Source: Burkholderiales bacterium
Lineage (GTDB): Bacteria > Pseudomonadota > Gammaproteobacteria > Burkholderiales > Burkholderiaceae_E
NCBI GenBank assembly: GCA_026399835.1
Contig: JAPLQE010000054.1
Coordinates: 1 to 64,000 of the forward strand
Direction: 5' to 3'
Length of the DNA stretch: 64,000 nucleotides
Part shown: one piece after another, positions 16,283-25,663 of the stretch
Position numbering within the stretch: position 1 is the first letter of the stretch
Layout of the letters: each line of letters begins with the position of its first letter
Made by a program: the position numbers and the translations under genes
Notes under the pieces: model-generated
Told to the model about the DNA's origin: nothing
The model's database searches: none
What the model saw: the letters and a program-made list of their open reading frames with translations, nothing else

Positions 16283-17902
16283 CTATTCCCACTCGATCGT
16301 CGCCGGCGGCTTCCCCGACACGTCGTACACCACCCGATTGATCCCCCGGACCTCGTTGATGATCCGGTTCGACACCCGCCCGAGCAGCTCGTGCGGCAGG
16401 TGCGCCCAGTGGGCGGTCATGAAGTCCTGGGTCTGCACGGCGCGCAGCGCGGCGACGTACTCGTAGGTGCGGCCGTCGCCCATGACGCCTACCGAGCGCA
16501 CCGGCAGGAAGACGGCGAAGGCCTGCGAGGTGAGCTCGTACCAGCTGCGGCCGACCTCGTCGGGCTTGACCAGCCCGGCCGCGGCATCGCGCTCGGTGGC
16601 CCGCGTGCCGCGCAGCTCCTCGATGAAGATCGCGTCGGCGCGCCGCAGCAGGTCGGCGAACTCGCGCTTCACCTCCCCCAGGATCCGCACGCCCAGACCG
16701 GGGCCGGGGAACGGATGGCGGTACACCATGTCGGGCGGCAGCCCGAGCGCCACGCCGAGCTTTCTGACTTCGTCCTTGAACAGCTCGCGCAACGGCTCGA
16801 GCAGCTTCAGGTGCAGCGTGTCCGGCAGCCCGCCGACGTTGTGGTGCGACTTGATGGTCTTCGCCTTGCCGGTCTTGGCGCCGGCCGACTCGATCACGTC
16901 CGGGTAGATGGTGCCCTGCGCCAGCCAGCGCGCGTCGCGCAGCCGGCCGGACTCGCGCTGGAACACCTCGACGAACTCGCCGCCGATGATCTTGCGCTTG
17001 GCCTCGGGGTCGGAGACGCCGGCCAGCTTGCGCATGAAGTCGTCGGAGGCATCGACGTGCACGACCGTCACGCCAAGGTTCTCGGCGAAGGTCTGCATCA
17101 CCTGTTTCGCCTCGTTCAGCCGCAGCAGCCCGTGGTCGACGAATACGCAGGTGAGCTGGTCGCCGATCGCGCGGTGGATCAGCGCCGCGGCCACCGAGGA
17201 GTCGACGCCGCCGGACAGCCCGAGGATCACCTGCTCGGCGCCGACCTGCTCGCGGATGCGGGCCACCGCCTCGTCGACGAAGTTCGGCATCGTCCAGTCG
17301 GGCCGTGCGCCGCACACCTGGAGCACGAAGCGCCCGAGGATCGCCCCGCCCTGCTTGGTATGCGTGACTTCAGGGTGGAACTGCACCGCGTAGAAGCCGC
17401 GCGCTTCGTCGGCCATGCCGGCGATCGGGCAGCTCGGCGTGGAGGCCATCACGACGAAGCCGGCCGGCAGGGCGGTGACGCTGTCGCCGTGGCTCATCCA
17501 CACGTCGAGCAGGCCGTGGCCCTCGGCGTTGCGGCTGTCCTCGATGCCGTCGAGCAGTCGCGTATGGCCGCGGGCGCGGACCTGCGCGTAGCCGAACTCG
17601 CGGTGGTCCGAGTACTCGACCTTGCCGCCGAGCTGGGCGGCCATGGTCTGCATCCCGTAGCAGATGCCGAGCACCGGCACGCCGAGCTCGAACACCGCCT
17701 GCGGCGCGGCGAGCGAAGCGTCCTCGTAGGTGGAGCCGTGGCTGCCGGAGAGGATCACGCCCTTGGGCGCATAGGCCCGGACGAACTCCGCCGACACGTC
17801 GTGCGGATGGATCTCGCAGAAGACGTTGAGCTCGCGCACGCGGCGTGCGATGAGCTGCGTGACTTGCGAGCCGAAGTCGAGGATGAGGATGCGATCGTGC
17901 AT
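16283..17902 (-). CDS. guaA: GMP synthase (glutamine-hydrolysing)
   Basis: 539 residues. It converts XMP, glutamine and ATP to GMP in the last step of guanine nucleotide synthesis. The N-terminal class I glutamine amidotransferase domain has GICYGMQ (nucleophile Cys near residue 85) and FHPEV with its catalytic His. The ATP pyrophosphatase domain has the P-loop LSGGVDSS. The C-terminal dimer domain ends in KPPATIEWE. It starts at ATG 17902, 50 bp after guaB, with which it forms the usual guaB-guaA operon. Length is normal for the family. Confidence 0.97.
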   Translation of the reverse strand: MHDRILILDFGSQVTQLIARRVRELNVFCEIHPHDVSAEFVRAYAPKGVILSGSHGSTYEDASLAAPQAVFELGVPVLGICYGMQTMAAQLGGKVEYSDHREFGYAQVRARGHTRLLDGIEDSRNAEGHGLLDVWMSHGDSVTALPAGFVVMASTPSCPIAGMADEARGFYAVQFHPEVTHTKQGGAILGRFVLQVCGARPDWTMPNFVDEAVARIREQVGAEQVILGLSGGVDSSVAAALIHRAIGDQLTCVFVDHGLLRLNEAKQVMQTFAENLGVTVVHVDASDDFMRKLAGVSDPEAKRKIIGGEFVEVFQRESGRLRDARWLAQGTIYPDVIESAGAKTGKAKTIKSHHNVGGLPDTLHLKLLEPLRELFKDEVRKLGVALGLPPDMVYRHPFPGPGLGVRILGEVKREFADLLRRADAIFIEELRGTRATERDAAAGLVKPDEVGRSWYELTSQAFAVFLPVRSVGVMGDGRTYEYVAALRAVQTQDFMTAHWAHLPHELLGRVSNRIINEVRGINRVVYDVSGKPPATIEWE

Positions 17903-17952
17903 GGCGCTCGCCGGAGCGGTCGTGCCGGCCCGGTCCTGGAGGACGGTCGAGC

Positions 17953-19413
17953 TCACTCGACCTGGTAGTTGGGCGCTTCCTTGGTGATCTGGACGTCGTG
18001 GACGTGCGACTCTCGCATGCCGGCGGACGTGATCTCGACGAAGCTCGGGCGCGTGCGCATCTCGTCGATGTCGCTGCAACCGCAGTAGCCCATGCTCGCC
18101 CTCACCCCGCCGCAGAGCTGGTAGATGATGGTGAGCACCGAGCCCTTGTAGGCGACGCGGCCCTCGATGCCCTCGGGCACCAGCTTGTCGACGTTCGCGG
18201 ACGAATCCTGGAAGTACCGGTCGGCGGCGCCGTCGGCCATCGCGCCGAGCGAGCCCATGCCGCGGTAGCTCTTGTAAGAACGGCCCTGGTACAGGATCAC
18301 CTCGCCGGGCGCCTCCTCGGTGCCGGCGAACATCGAGCCCATCATCACGGTGTAGGCCCCGGCGGCGAGCGCCTTGGCGACGTCGCCCGAGTACCGGATG
18401 CCGCCGTCGGCGATCAGCGGAATGCCGCTGCCCGCGAGCGCGTCGGCCACGTCGCTGATCGCGCTGATCTGCGGCACGCCGACGCCGGCCACGATCCGGG
18501 TGGTGCAGATGGAGCCCGGCCCGATGCCGACCTTGACGCCATCGGCGCCCGCCTCGGCGAGCGCGCGCGCCGCGTCGGCGGTGGCGATGTTGCCGCCGAT
18601 CACCTCGACCTGCGGGAAGCTGCGCTTGATCCACTGCACGCGCTCGAGCACGCCCTTGGAGTGACCGTGCGCGGTGTCGACGATGACGACGTCGACGCCG
18701 GCCTTGACCAGCAGTTCGACCCGCTCGTCGGTGTCCGGACCCACGCCGACCGCCGCGCCGACGCGCAGCTTGCCGAACTCGTCCTTGGACGCGTTGGGGT
18801 GCTCGGTGCGCTTGAGGATGTCCTTGACGGTCATCAGGCCGCGCAGCTCGAACGCCTCGTTGACGACCAGCACGCGCTCGAGCTTGTGCGCGTGCATCAG
18901 CGTCTTGGCCTCCTCGAGCGTCGCGCCCTCCCTGACCGTGACCAGCCGCTCGCGGGGGGTCATGATCGAGGAGACCGGAGCGTCGAGGCGGGATTCGAAG
19001 CGCAGGTCGCGGTTGGTCACGATGCCGACCACCTGCTTGCCCTGCACCACAGGCAGGCCGGAGATGCGGTGCTGGCGGGTGATCTCCATCACCTCGCGCA
19101 CCGGCATGTCGGGCGTGACGGTGATGGGATCCCGGACCACGCCGGACTCGAAGCGCTTGACCCGGGCGACCTCGCGCGCCTGCTCGGACGGACGCAGGTT
19201 CTTGTGCACGATGCCGATGCCGCCTTCCTGGGCGATGGCGATGGCGAGGCGCGACTCGGTGACGGTGTCCATCGCCGCCGAGACCAGCGGGATGTTCAGC
19301 GAGATGCCGCGCGTCAGGCGCGTGGCGAGCGAGGTATCGCGGGGAAGGACTTCGGAGAACGCGGGAACCAGCAGGACGTCATCGAACGTCAGTGCTTTCT
19401 TGGCCAGTCGCAT
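17953..19413 (-). CDS. guaB: Inosine-5'-monophosphate dehydrogenase
   Basis: 486 residues from ATG 19413. It oxidises IMP to XMP with NAD+, the first committed step to GMP. The N-terminal [12 protein letters not shown], the tandem CBS domains (about 95-210) and the catalytic loop GPGSICTTR with the nucleophile Cys are all visible, as is the mobile flap region near [10 protein letters not shown]. It is the first gene of guaB-guaA. A -10-like TATACT lies about 25 bp upstream. The DUF4124 gene is divergent. Confidence 0.97.
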   Translation of the reverse strand: MRLAKKALTFDDVLLVPAFSEVLPRDTSLATRLTRGISLNIPLVSAAMDTVTESRLAIAIAQEGGIGIVHKNLRPSEQAREVARVKRFESGVVRDPITVTPDMPVREVMEITRQHRISGLPVVQGKQVVGIVTNRDLRFESRLDAPVSSIMTPRERLVTVREGATLEEAKTLMHAHKLERVLVVNEAFELRGLMTVKDILKRTEHPNASKDEFGKLRVGAAVGVGPDTDERVELLVKAGVDVVIVDTAHGHSKGVLERVQWIKRSFPQVEVIGGNIATADAARALAEAGADGVKVGIGPGSICTTRIVAGVGVPQISAISDVADALAGSGIPLIADGGIRYSGDVAKALAAGAYTVMMGSMFAGTEEAPGEVILYQGRSYKSYRGMGSLGAMADGAADRYFQDSSANVDKLVPEGIEGRVAYKGSVLTIIYQLCGGVRASMGYCGCSDIDEMRTRPSFVEITSAGMRESHVHDVQITKEAPNYQVE

Positions 19414-19437
19414 GGGGGCCTCTAGGCACAAAAGCGG

Positions 19438-19443
19438 AGTATA
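19438..19443 (-). promoter_or_regulatory. -10-like element of guaB
   Basis: On the minus strand the sequence reads TATACT, followed about 25 bp later by the guaB ATG. No good -35 is seen at the right distance, so support is limited to the hexamer and its position. Confidence 0.35.
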
Positions 19444-19554
19444 CCGGGCTCCGCCGGGCACCGCGCCCCGGCCGCCGGTCGGGCGCGCACGTGGCTTTCC
19501 GTGGGCCGGGCATAGCATCAGTCCGGACACCCGCTCCGCCCGAAGGGCCCGGAC

Positions 19555-20085
19555 ATGACGCGCCGACTCCTGCCGCTCCGACACCTGCTGCTGCTGATCC
19601 TCGTGGCGCTCGTCGTCGCGCCCGATGCATCCGCGCAGTACAAGTGGCGCGACGAGAACGGGCGCTTGGTCTATTCCGACCAGCCGCCGCCCACCTCGAT
19701 ACCGCAGGACGCGGTGCTGCAGGCGCCCGGGCTGCGCCCGTCCGCGGAGCGTTCGTCGGGCACGACCGGCGATGGCGCCAAGACCTCCGGCGCCGGCACG
19801 GGTTCAGCCGGGGTGACGTCCGCCGCCGACCGCGAGCTGGAGTTCCGCAAGCGCCGCATGGAGCGGGCGGAGTCCGAGCGCAAGGCCGCGGATGAGACGG
19901 CGAAGACCCGGCAGGCGGCCACTGCCTGCGAGGAGACGCGCGCCGCGCTGCGCACGCTCGAGAGCGGCATGCGGCTGTCGCGCGTCAACGAGAGCGGCGA
20001 GCGCGAAGTCATCGATGACGCGCAGCGCGCGGCCCGCATCGAGGCCGCCCGCAAGACCTCCCGCGAGCACTGCACGAAGTCCTGA
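19555..20085 (+). CDS. DUF4124 domain protein, exported
   Basis: 176 residues with a signal peptide (hydrophobic [12 protein letters not shown], cleaved near ASAQ) followed directly by the DUF4124 module [18 protein letters not shown]. Such proteins are common envelope proteins of beta- and gammaproteobacteria with no settled function. Residues about 95-176 are highly charged and probably a coiled coil, with two Cys residues. It is divergent from guaB and converges on rnfH. Confidence 0.8.
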   Translation: MTRRLLPLRHLLLLILVALVVAPDASAQYKWRDENGRLVYSDQPPPTSIPQDAVLQAPGLRPSAERSSGTTGDGAKTSGAGTGSAGVTSAADRELEFRKRRMERAESERKAADETAKTRQAATACEETRAALRTLESGMRLSRVNESGEREVIDDAQRAARIEAARKTSREHCTKS

Positions 20086-20086
20086 T

Positions 20087-20458
20087 TCAGGCGCTGCGCG
20101 GCACCGTCCGCTCACGGTCGGGCGTCCAGCGGCGCTCGCCAGCGAGCCTGCGTCGGTGATCGGCGCGGCGCTGGCGCGCGACCTTCGGATCCACCGTGAG
20201 CGGCGGCAGCAGCTCGATGCGGTCATGCTCGTGCAGCCGGTCCTGCGGTCCGGCCGCCCGGCCGTGCACCGCCAACGACAGCCCCTCCAGCGGGCCCTGC
20301 CCTGCCGGCACGCGCCCCGAGGCGGCCACGGCCGCCGCGATGCCGCTGAGGGCGAGCGCCTGCGCGACGGTGGAGCCTGCCGGGACCCGGAGCGCCAGGC
20401 GCACGGGCGGCTCGACGCCGATCCAGACCAGCTCGATCGGCAGCGTCCCCTCAGCCAT
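20087..20458 (-). CDS. RnfH/RatB-type ubiquitin-fold protein
   Basis: 123 residues from ATG 20458. The N-terminal IELVWIG...LRVPAGSTVAQAL, the segment LAVHGRAAGPQDRLHEHDRI and the end of the beta-grasp fold ELLPPLTVDPKVARQRRAD are typical of the RnfH (RatB) family. The exact role is unknown. It overlaps the 3' end of ratA by 8 bp, the usual ratA-ratB arrangement, so the two are translationally coupled. The tail after RRADHRRR is basic. Confidence 0.85.
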   Translation of the reverse strand: MAEGTLPIELVWIGVEPPVRLALRVPAGSTVAQALALSGIAAAVAASGRVPAGQGPLEGLSLAVHGRAAGPQDRLHEHDRIELLPPLTVDPKVARQRRADHRRRLAGERRWTPDRERTVPRSA

Positions 20459-20882
20459 GGATCGCCTCGGCGCGCTTGACGAAGGCATCGACGAAGCTGG
20501 CCGCGATCTGGTCGAACACCGGTGACAGCGCCCGCGACAGCAGCGCCCCGGCGAACACGTAGTCGAGCGAGAACTCGACCTTGCAGGCGTCCTCGCGCAG
20601 GGGCGTGAAGCGCCACAGCCCGTCGAGGCGCGAGAACGGACCATCGCGCAGCGACATCCGGATGCTGCGGCCGGGCTCGTGCAGGTTCTCGGTGGTGAAC
20701 GACTGCTGCAGCCCGCGGAAGTCGATGCGGATCGTCGCGACCATCCGGCCCTCGCTGCGCTCGTGCACCTGGGCGCCGCCGCACCAGGGCAGGAATTGCG
20801 GATACGCCTCGACCCGCTCGACCAGGCCGAACATCAGCGGGGCGCCATAGGGCACGAGGACGGACTTCTGGACCGAGGGCAT
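20451..20882 (-). CDS. ratA: RatA/Coq10-type START-domain protein
   Basis: 143 residues from ATG 20882. VPYGAPLMFGLVERVEAYPQ, FLPWCGGAQV and the C-terminal PVFDQIAASFVDAFVKRAE match the polyketide cyclase/START-like family of Coq10 and the ribosome-association toxin RatA. In E. coli RatA was reported to hinder 70S association; a ubiquinone-binding role is also discussed for the family. It is divergent from smpB across 78 bp, a pairing conserved in proteobacteria, and overlaps rnfH downstream. Confidence 0.9.
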   Translation of the reverse strand: MPSVQKSVLVPYGAPLMFGLVERVEAYPQFLPWCGGAQVHERSEGRMVATIRIDFRGLQQSFTTENLHEPGRSIRMSLRDGPFSRLDGLWRFTPLREDACKVEFSLDYVFAGALLSRALSPVFDQIAASFVDAFVKRAEAIHG

Positions 20883-20918
20883 CGCGGCGGACTCGGCGGG
20901 ACCCGAGGGGGCGGCTGC

Positions 20919-20937
20919 TAGAATCGGCGGGATTCTA
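20919..20937. promoter_or_regulatory. Perfect 7-bp inverted repeat in the smpB-ratA divergent promoter region
   Basis: TAGAATC-GGCGG-GATTCTA lies between the two divergent starts. Its left arm can serve as a -10 (TAGAAT) for smpB and its right arm gives TAGAAT on the other strand for ratA. It may therefore be two mirror-image -10 elements or an operator. Confidence 0.45.
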
Positions 20938-20960
20938 CCCTCCGGGCCGCGCGCCCTCCC

Positions 20961-21419
20961 ATGAGCATCGTCGACAATCGCAAGGCCTACCACGACTTCT
21001 TCATCGAGGAGAAGCTCGAGGCCGGGCTCGTCCTCGAGGGCTGGGAGGTCAAGGCCATCCGTGCCGGTCGCGCCCATCTCAAGGAAGCGTACGTGATCAT
21101 CCGCGGCGCGGAGCTGTTCCTGCTCGGCGCCCACATCACGCCCCTCACCGCGGCCTCGACCCACGTCCACGCAGATCCGACGCGCACGCGCAAGCTCCTG
21201 CTGCATGCGTCGGAGACCGCCAAGCTGATCGGCAAGGTCGTGCGTGCGGGCTACACCCTGGTGCCGCTCGACCTGCACTACAAGGGCGGGCGCATCAAGC
21301 TCGAGGTGGGCCTGGCCAAGGGCAAGAAGCAGCACGACAAGCGCGACGCCGAGCGCGACCGCGAGTGGCAGCGCGAAAAGCAGCGGCTGGTCAAGACCGG
21401 CACCCGCGTCTCGGGCTGA
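20961..21419 (+). CDS. smpB: SsrA-binding protein SmpB
   Basis: 152 residues. It binds tmRNA and brings it to stalled ribosomes for trans-translation. The OB-fold segments [38 protein letters not shown] and the basic tail [20 protein letters not shown], which enters the mRNA channel, are all present. Length is normal. The two-component regulator gene starts 28 bp later and may be read through from the smpB promoter. The ssrA gene itself is not in the window. Confidence 0.97.
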   Translation: MSIVDNRKAYHDFFIEEKLEAGLVLEGWEVKAIRAGRAHLKEAYVIIRGAELFLLGAHITPLTAASTHVHADPTRTRKLLLHASETAKLIGKVVRAGYTLVPLDLHYKGGRIKLEVGLAKGKKQHDKRDAERDREWQREKQRLVKTGTRVSG

Positions 21420-21447
21420 AGGTGCGCGGCGGGCCGCGGGCGCATCG

Positions 21448-22137
21448 ATGAGGGTCCTGCTGGTCGAGGACGACGATGCGCTCGCCGAGGGCCTGATCGC
21501 CGGACTGCGCGCGCTGGGCGTCGCCGCCGATCGCGTCGACCGGGGCCCGAGTGCCGACACCGCGCTCGGGCTGGCCCCCTACGACGCGATCGTCCTGGAC
21601 CTCGGGCTGCCGGAGGGCGACGGTACGGTCTGGCTCGCCCGCTGGCGGGATCGCGGCGACCGGGTACCGGTGCTCATCCTGACCGCCCGCGACGCGGTCG
21701 ACAGCCGCATCGGCGGGCTCGATGCCGGCGCGGACGACTACCTGGTCAAGCCGATCGCCGTCGAGGAACTCGCGGCGCGGCTGCGTGCGGTGGTCCGGCG
21801 GGTGCGCGGCCGCCCCGAGCCCGTGTGGAAACACGGTGCGCTCGACTATCGGCCGGACACCCGCAGCGCGAGCTGGCAGGGTCGAGCCGTCGATCTCACC
21901 CCGCGCGAGGCCGCGCTGCTCGAGGTGCTGCTCGCGCATCCCAACCGGATCCTGTCGAAGGCCGCGCTGCTCGAGAAGCTCTACGACTGGGAGCGCGAGC
22001 TCGACAGCAATGCGCTCGAGGTGTTCGTCCACCACCTGCGGCGCAAGATCGACCCGGCCATCGTTCGGACCGTCCGTGGCGTCGGCTACGCGCTCGGTTC
22101 ACCCGACGCGCTGCGGCCCGCGGACGGCCCGCCATGA
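21448..22137 (+). CDS. OmpR/PhoB-family response regulator, QseB/PmrA-like
   Basis: 229 residues from ATG 21448. The receiver domain shows the acidic pair VEDDD, the phospho-acceptor Asp51 in VLDLGLP, the switch Thr in LTARD and Lys101 in VKP. The C-terminal winged helix (about 130-222) has LTPREAALLEVLLAHPNRIL and VRTVRGVGYAL. It overlaps the kinase gene by 4 bp (ATGA) and forms one two-component system with it. A direct repeat of the sort bound by PmrA/QseB lies before the convergent operon (27797-27816), which makes that operon a candidate target. Confidence 0.92.
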   Translation: MRVLLVEDDDALAEGLIAGLRALGVAADRVDRGPSADTALGLAPYDAIVLDLGLPEGDGTVWLARWRDRGDRVPVLILTARDAVDSRIGGLDAGADDYLVKPIAVEELAARLRAVVRRVRGRPEPVWKHGALDYRPDTRSASWQGRAVDLTPREAALLEVLLAHPNRILSKAALLEKLYDWERELDSNALEVFVHHLRRKIDPAIVRTVRGVGYALGSPDALRPADGPP

Positions 22138-23492
22138 CCCTGCAGCGCAGGCTGCTCCTCTACATCGCGCTGATGGCACCGCTGGTGTGGGCGGTCGCGG
22201 CCGGCGCCGCCTGGTGGCGGACTCAGCACGAGATCGACGAGCTGTACGACACCGAGCTGGTCCGGCTGTCGCGACAGGTGCTGTCGCTGCTGCCACCGAC
22301 CATCGAGGCGACCGACCTGCCCGCCAAGGCGCCGGGCGGCGACGCGCTGGATCCAGCCGGTGGGGCGGCCGAGCTCCAGACGATGTCGGTCGCGGTCTGG
22401 ATCGGCGATCGCCGGGTGCTCTCCGACACGGAGGGGGCGTCACTGCCGTGGGGGGACGGCGCCGACGGGTTCGTCGACATGCCGATCGACGGCCGCAGGT
22501 GGCGGGTCTACTACCTGCGCGACCCGACCGGCGGGCTGAGGCGTGTCGCGGTCGGGCAGGACCTCGCCGAACGGGCCGAACTGGCCGAAGGGCTGCTGCT
22601 TTCCCAGATGCTCCCGTGGCTCGCCGTGCTGCCGCTGCTGCTGGTGGCGCTGGCGTTCTCGGTGCGGCGGGCGCTCGCGCCGCTGCGGTCGATCTCGCAC
22701 GCGCTGGAGCGCCGTGACGCCAACGATCTCACGCCGATCGGCAGCGCCGGAGTGCCGGCCGACCTGGTCGCGCTGGTGGGCTCCATCGACCGGCTCCTGC
22801 TGCGCGTCGACGACGCGATCCGGCAGGAACGACGCTTCACCGCGGATGCGGCCCACGAGTTGCGCACGCCGATCGCGACAGCCCGGGCCCACTGGGATGC
22901 GCTGCGCCTCTCCAGCCATGCAGCCGATCGCGAGCGGGCGGTCGCGGGCGTCTCCGGCGGTCTGCAGCGCCTGGCCCACCTGGTGTCCCAGATGCTCGCG
23001 ATGGCCCGCGCCGACGCGTCAAGCGGTCTGCGGCACGACCCGATCGACTGGCAATCGGTCATCGGACAGGCGCTGGAAGACGCCCTTCCGGTGATCGAGG
23101 CACATGACACGCAGGTGGACGTCGACTGGCCCGATGCCGGCGTCGAGCCGATGCCGATGGCGGGTGACGCGGGGCTGCTCGCCTCGATGCTTCGCAACCT
23201 GGTGGACAACGCTGCGCGCTACGGACGGCCGGGCGGTCACGTCTGCATCCAGGTCGCCGCCGACCGCATCGTGGTCGAGGACGAGGGCCCCGGGCTCGAC
23301 GAGGCGACCCGGGCCCATCTCGGCGAGCGTTTCCACCGGTCGGCCGGATCCAGGCATCCGGGCAGCGGACTCGGTGTCTCGATCGCGACCCGCGTCTGCG
23401 CGCTGCACGGACTGGACATCCGCTTCGAGAATCGGACGGGGCCGTCCGGCAACGAGGGCCTGCGGGTCACGGTGCTGCGGGCCCGCGCCTGA
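22134..23492 (+). CDS. Sensor histidine kinase, QseC-like
   Basis: 452 residues from ATG 22134. Two membrane helices (about 8-28 and 160-178) enclose a periplasmic domain of about 130 residues with the EIDELYDTEL start seen in QseC-type kinases. Then come a HAMP-like linker, the phospho-acceptor box AAHELRTPIA (His241) and the ATPase domain with N box LRNLVDNAARYG, G1 VEDEGPGLDE and G2 GSGLGVSIA. It autophosphorylates and should pass phosphate to Asp51 of the regulator encoded before it. The signal is unknown. It converges on the five-gene operon with a gap of 10 bp. Confidence 0.93.
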   Translation: MTLQRRLLLYIALMAPLVWAVAAGAAWWRTQHEIDELYDTELVRLSRQVLSLLPPTIEATDLPAKAPGGDALDPAGGAAELQTMSVAVWIGDRRVLSDTEGASLPWGDGADGFVDMPIDGRRWRVYYLRDPTGGLRRVAVGQDLAERAELAEGLLLSQMLPWLAVLPLLLVALAFSVRRALAPLRSISHALERRDANDLTPIGSAGVPADLVALVGSIDRLLLRVDDAIRQERRFTADAAHELRTPIATARAHWDALRLSSHAADRERAVAGVSGGLQRLAHLVSQMLAMARADASSGLRHDPIDWQSVIGQALEDALPVIEAHDTQVDVDWPDAGVEPMPMAGDAGLLASMLRNLVDNAARYGRPGGHVCIQVAADRIVVEDEGPGLDEATRAHLGERFHRSAGSRHPGSGLGVSIATRVCALHGLDIRFENRTGPSGNEGLRVTVLRARA

Positions 23493-23502
23493 GCCCGGCC
23501 GA

Positions 23503-24159
23503 TCAGCGGGCCTGGGCGCGTACCCGATCGAGCAGTCCGCGGACCTCGTCGCGTCGGCCGGCATCCGCGAGCTCGCGTCCGGCGCGGGGCGCTGCCTGGA
23601 GCGCACGCTCGAGGTAGGGAATCGCCTCCTGAGGGCGGCCGGCCTCGACGAGGAAGTCGCCGAAGAAGTAGTTCGGATCGATGCCCTTGGGGTTGATCGC
23701 CAGGGCCTGCTGCAGCAGCTGCTGCGCGCGCGCCTTGTCGCCGAACCCGATCGGCCAGGCGGGGACCTTGTAGTAGAGCACGCCGAGGCTGTTCAGCGCC
23801 GAGCCCTCGAGCGCCTCGGGCCGGATCTTCAGGGCGGTCTCGTACAGCCCGCGTGCCTGCTTGGCGAGCGAGAGCGCGCCCAGCCCGCCCTTCGCACCCG
23901 CCCAGGAACTGACGACGATGCCTTCCCAGATCAGCGGCTCGGCACGCCCGGGATAGGCCGCACTCGCCTGGCGGGCCCGCGTCGCCAGGGCTTCGTAGCG
24001 ATCGGAACGCTGTGCGGGCGGGACCTTGTAGGCGATGGTCTCCCACTCGCGCTGCAGCTCGGCGACGGTGTCGTCGATCGGCGCGGCCTGCGAGGCGGTC
24101 GCGGCGAGCGCGAGCGCGAGGGCGGCGCCCAGTGGACGGAGGCTGAATCGGCGGTTCAT
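23503..24159 (-). CDS. Exported helical-repeat (TPR-like) protein
   Basis: 218 residues with a signal peptide (LGAALALALAATASQA). The mature part reads as helical hairpins of TPR type, for example ARGLYETALKIRPEALEGSA and AIPYLERALQAAPRAGRELA, and ends with a charged helix. It is probably periplasmic and without a catalytic motif. It is the last gene of the five-gene operon, overlapping the dehydrogenase gene by 4 bp, so its translation is coupled to it. A scaffold or transport role is possible; the sequence does not decide. Confidence 0.7.
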   Translation of the reverse strand: MNRRFSLRPLGAALALALAATASQAAPIDDTVAELQREWETIAYKVPPAQRSDRYEALATRARQASAAYPGRAEPLIWEGIVVSSWAGAKGGLGALSLAKQARGLYETALKIRPEALEGSALNSLGVLYYKVPAWPIGFGDKARAQQLLQQALAINPKGIDPNYFFGDFLVEAGRPQEAIPYLERALQAAPRAGRELADAGRRDEVRGLLDRVRAQAR

Positions 24160-24983
24160 TCGTGGGTCTCCAGGGGGGTCGGGGTCGGAAGCACCGGCGC
24201 TGTCCGGTCGGCGCGCAACGCGGCCCGGTGCGCACCGAACGCGCCGTCCAGCCAGGTGGGCACCAGTCCGTTGAGACGGACTGCGAGCGACTCGGGGAAG
24301 CCGAGGAACCGCTCAGCGGGGCCGCCGTCGAGCATCGCGACGGCCGCGGCAGCGACCCGTTCGGGCGGATCGCTCCGTGTGCCGGTCGCACGGTTGTAGG
24401 CATCGACTCGGGCGTCGTTGAACGCGGTGCGTGTCGCTCGCGGTGCGAGGTGCAGGACCCGCACCGGTCCGCCGGACAGTTCGCGTCGCAGCGCCTCGCT
24501 GAACCCACGCAGGCCGAACTTCGCCGCGCCGTAGACGCTGAAGCCCGGGAGGCCGAGGCGTCCGAGCGTCGAGCCGACGTTCAGGACGGTCGCCCGCCGA
24601 TGCAGGCGCAGGACCGGCAGCAGCGCGCGGGTCAGCAGCATCGGTGCGACCAGGTCGGTGGCGATCACCGCCTCGACATGGGCGTCGTCGAGCGTCTCGA
24701 TGGGACCGAAGCTGGGGATCGCTGCGTTGTTCACCAGCGTGTCGCAGCGCCGCTCCGTGGCCGCCCGAACGATCGCCGCGCGCCCCTCGGCGCGCGTGAT
24801 GTCGACGGCCAGGGCCTCGACCGAGCCGGGCGCCGCGCCCTGACCGAGCTGGCGAGCGAGCAGTCCGAGCTCGTCCGCCGAGCGGGACACCAGCACCACC
24901 CGATCGCCTCGGGCGATCAGCGCACGGGCGATCGCGCGCCCGATGCCGCCGGTCGCGCCGGTCAGGATGACGGAGGCGCTCAC
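24156..24983 (-). CDS. Short-chain dehydrogenase/reductase
   Basis: 275 residues, cytoplasmic, classical SDR fold. It shows the cofactor motif TGATGGIG (residues 9-16), the NNAA-type motif LVNNAAI, the catalytic Ser in NVGST and YGAAK with the catalytic Tyr and Lys. An Arg after the second strand (VSRSADE) favours NADP(H). The 60 C-terminal residues include a possible amphipathic helix (ESLAVRLNGLVPTWL) that may touch the membrane. It overlaps its neighbours by 4 bp on both sides. As part of the pathway it would reduce or oxidise a carbonyl or hydroxyl on an acyl-derived intermediate, which is inference. Confidence 0.85.
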   Translation of the reverse strand: MSASVILTGATGGIGRAIARALIARGDRVVLVSRSADELGLLARQLGQGAAPGSVEALAVDITRAEGRAAIVRAATERRCDTLVNNAAIPSFGPIETLDDAHVEAVIATDLVAPMLLTRALLPVLRLHRRATVLNVGSTLGRLGLPGFSVYGAAKFGLRGFSEALRRELSGGPVRVLHLAPRATRTAFNDARVDAYNRATGTRSDPPERVAAAAVAMLDGGPAERFLGFPESLAVRLNGLVPTWLDGAFGAHRAALRADRTAPVLPTPTPLETHE

Positions 24984-25663
24984 GCGGCCACCCGCTCGTC
25001 GACAAACGTGTCGACCGGTCGCGGCAGCCCGCGGAACACGTCGGCATAGAGGCGATAGAACATCCGGGCCGCATGGACGATCGCCGCCTGGTCGTCAGGA
25101 TCTTCGAGGGCGTTGACGAGGTCGGCGTAGTGCGCGGTGTGCTCGACGTCGAGCGTGCCGTGCGAGCGAAGGTAGGTGAACGCGCCGTCCGGCAGTCCGA
25201 GGCCGGACTGGATGCGGTCGGCGGCGGCCAGGGCGAGCGCGACGCTGGTGCCCTCGAGCACGTGGACCATGCCGAGGTAGCCGACGGGGTTTCGGCGCGC
25301 GACGGTGTCGTACGCATAGGCCACCATCACCTCGGTCGCAGGCGACGAGGGCAGCCTGCGCAGGGCCTCGACGTCGGCACCGCAGGCGCGCAGGTCGTCG
25401 AGGATCCAATCGTCGTGCCCGATCTCCTCGGCGACGTATTCGTCGAAGTCTGCGCGCATCCAGTCGAGGCGCGCGGGCAGCGCGTCACGCGACGCCTGCA
25501 GCAGCGGCACGGTGTGACGCACGTGATGCCAGGCCTCCACGAGGAAGGCGCGGTAGCTCGGCACGGACACCTGGCCGCGCATCACGTCCTGGATGATCGG
25601 CAGGGTATGAAGCGCGGCGCGCTCGGTGGCCGTTTCGGCCAGCAGACGTTCATGAAACGACAT
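24980..25663 (-). CDS. TenA-superfamily haem-oxygenase-like diiron protein
   Basis: 227 residues, all helical. Candidate metal ligands are E80 and H83 in AEEIGHDDW, E137 in HVLEGTS, and H168 and H175 in SHGTLDVEHTAHY. This spacing resembles haem-oxygenase-like diiron oxidases such as UndA. The active-site Cys of thiaminase TenA is not seen near residue 137; the only Cys is at 94. It is therefore more likely an oxidase or oxygenase than a thiamine enzyme or regulator, despite the common 'TenA family' label. It overlaps the ligase gene by 14 bp and the dehydrogenase gene by 4 bp. The reaction is unknown. Confidence 0.72.
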   Translation of the reverse strand: MSFHERLLAETATERAALHTLPIIQDVMRGQVSVPSYRAFLVEAWHHVRHTVPLLQASRDALPARLDWMRADFDEYVAEEIGHDDWILDDLRACGADVEALRRLPSSPATEVMVAYAYDTVARRNPVGYLGMVHVLEGTSVALALAAADRIQSGLGLPDGAFTYLRSHGTLDVEHTAHYADLVNALEDPDDQAAIVHAARMFYRLYADVFRGLPRPVDTFVDERVAA

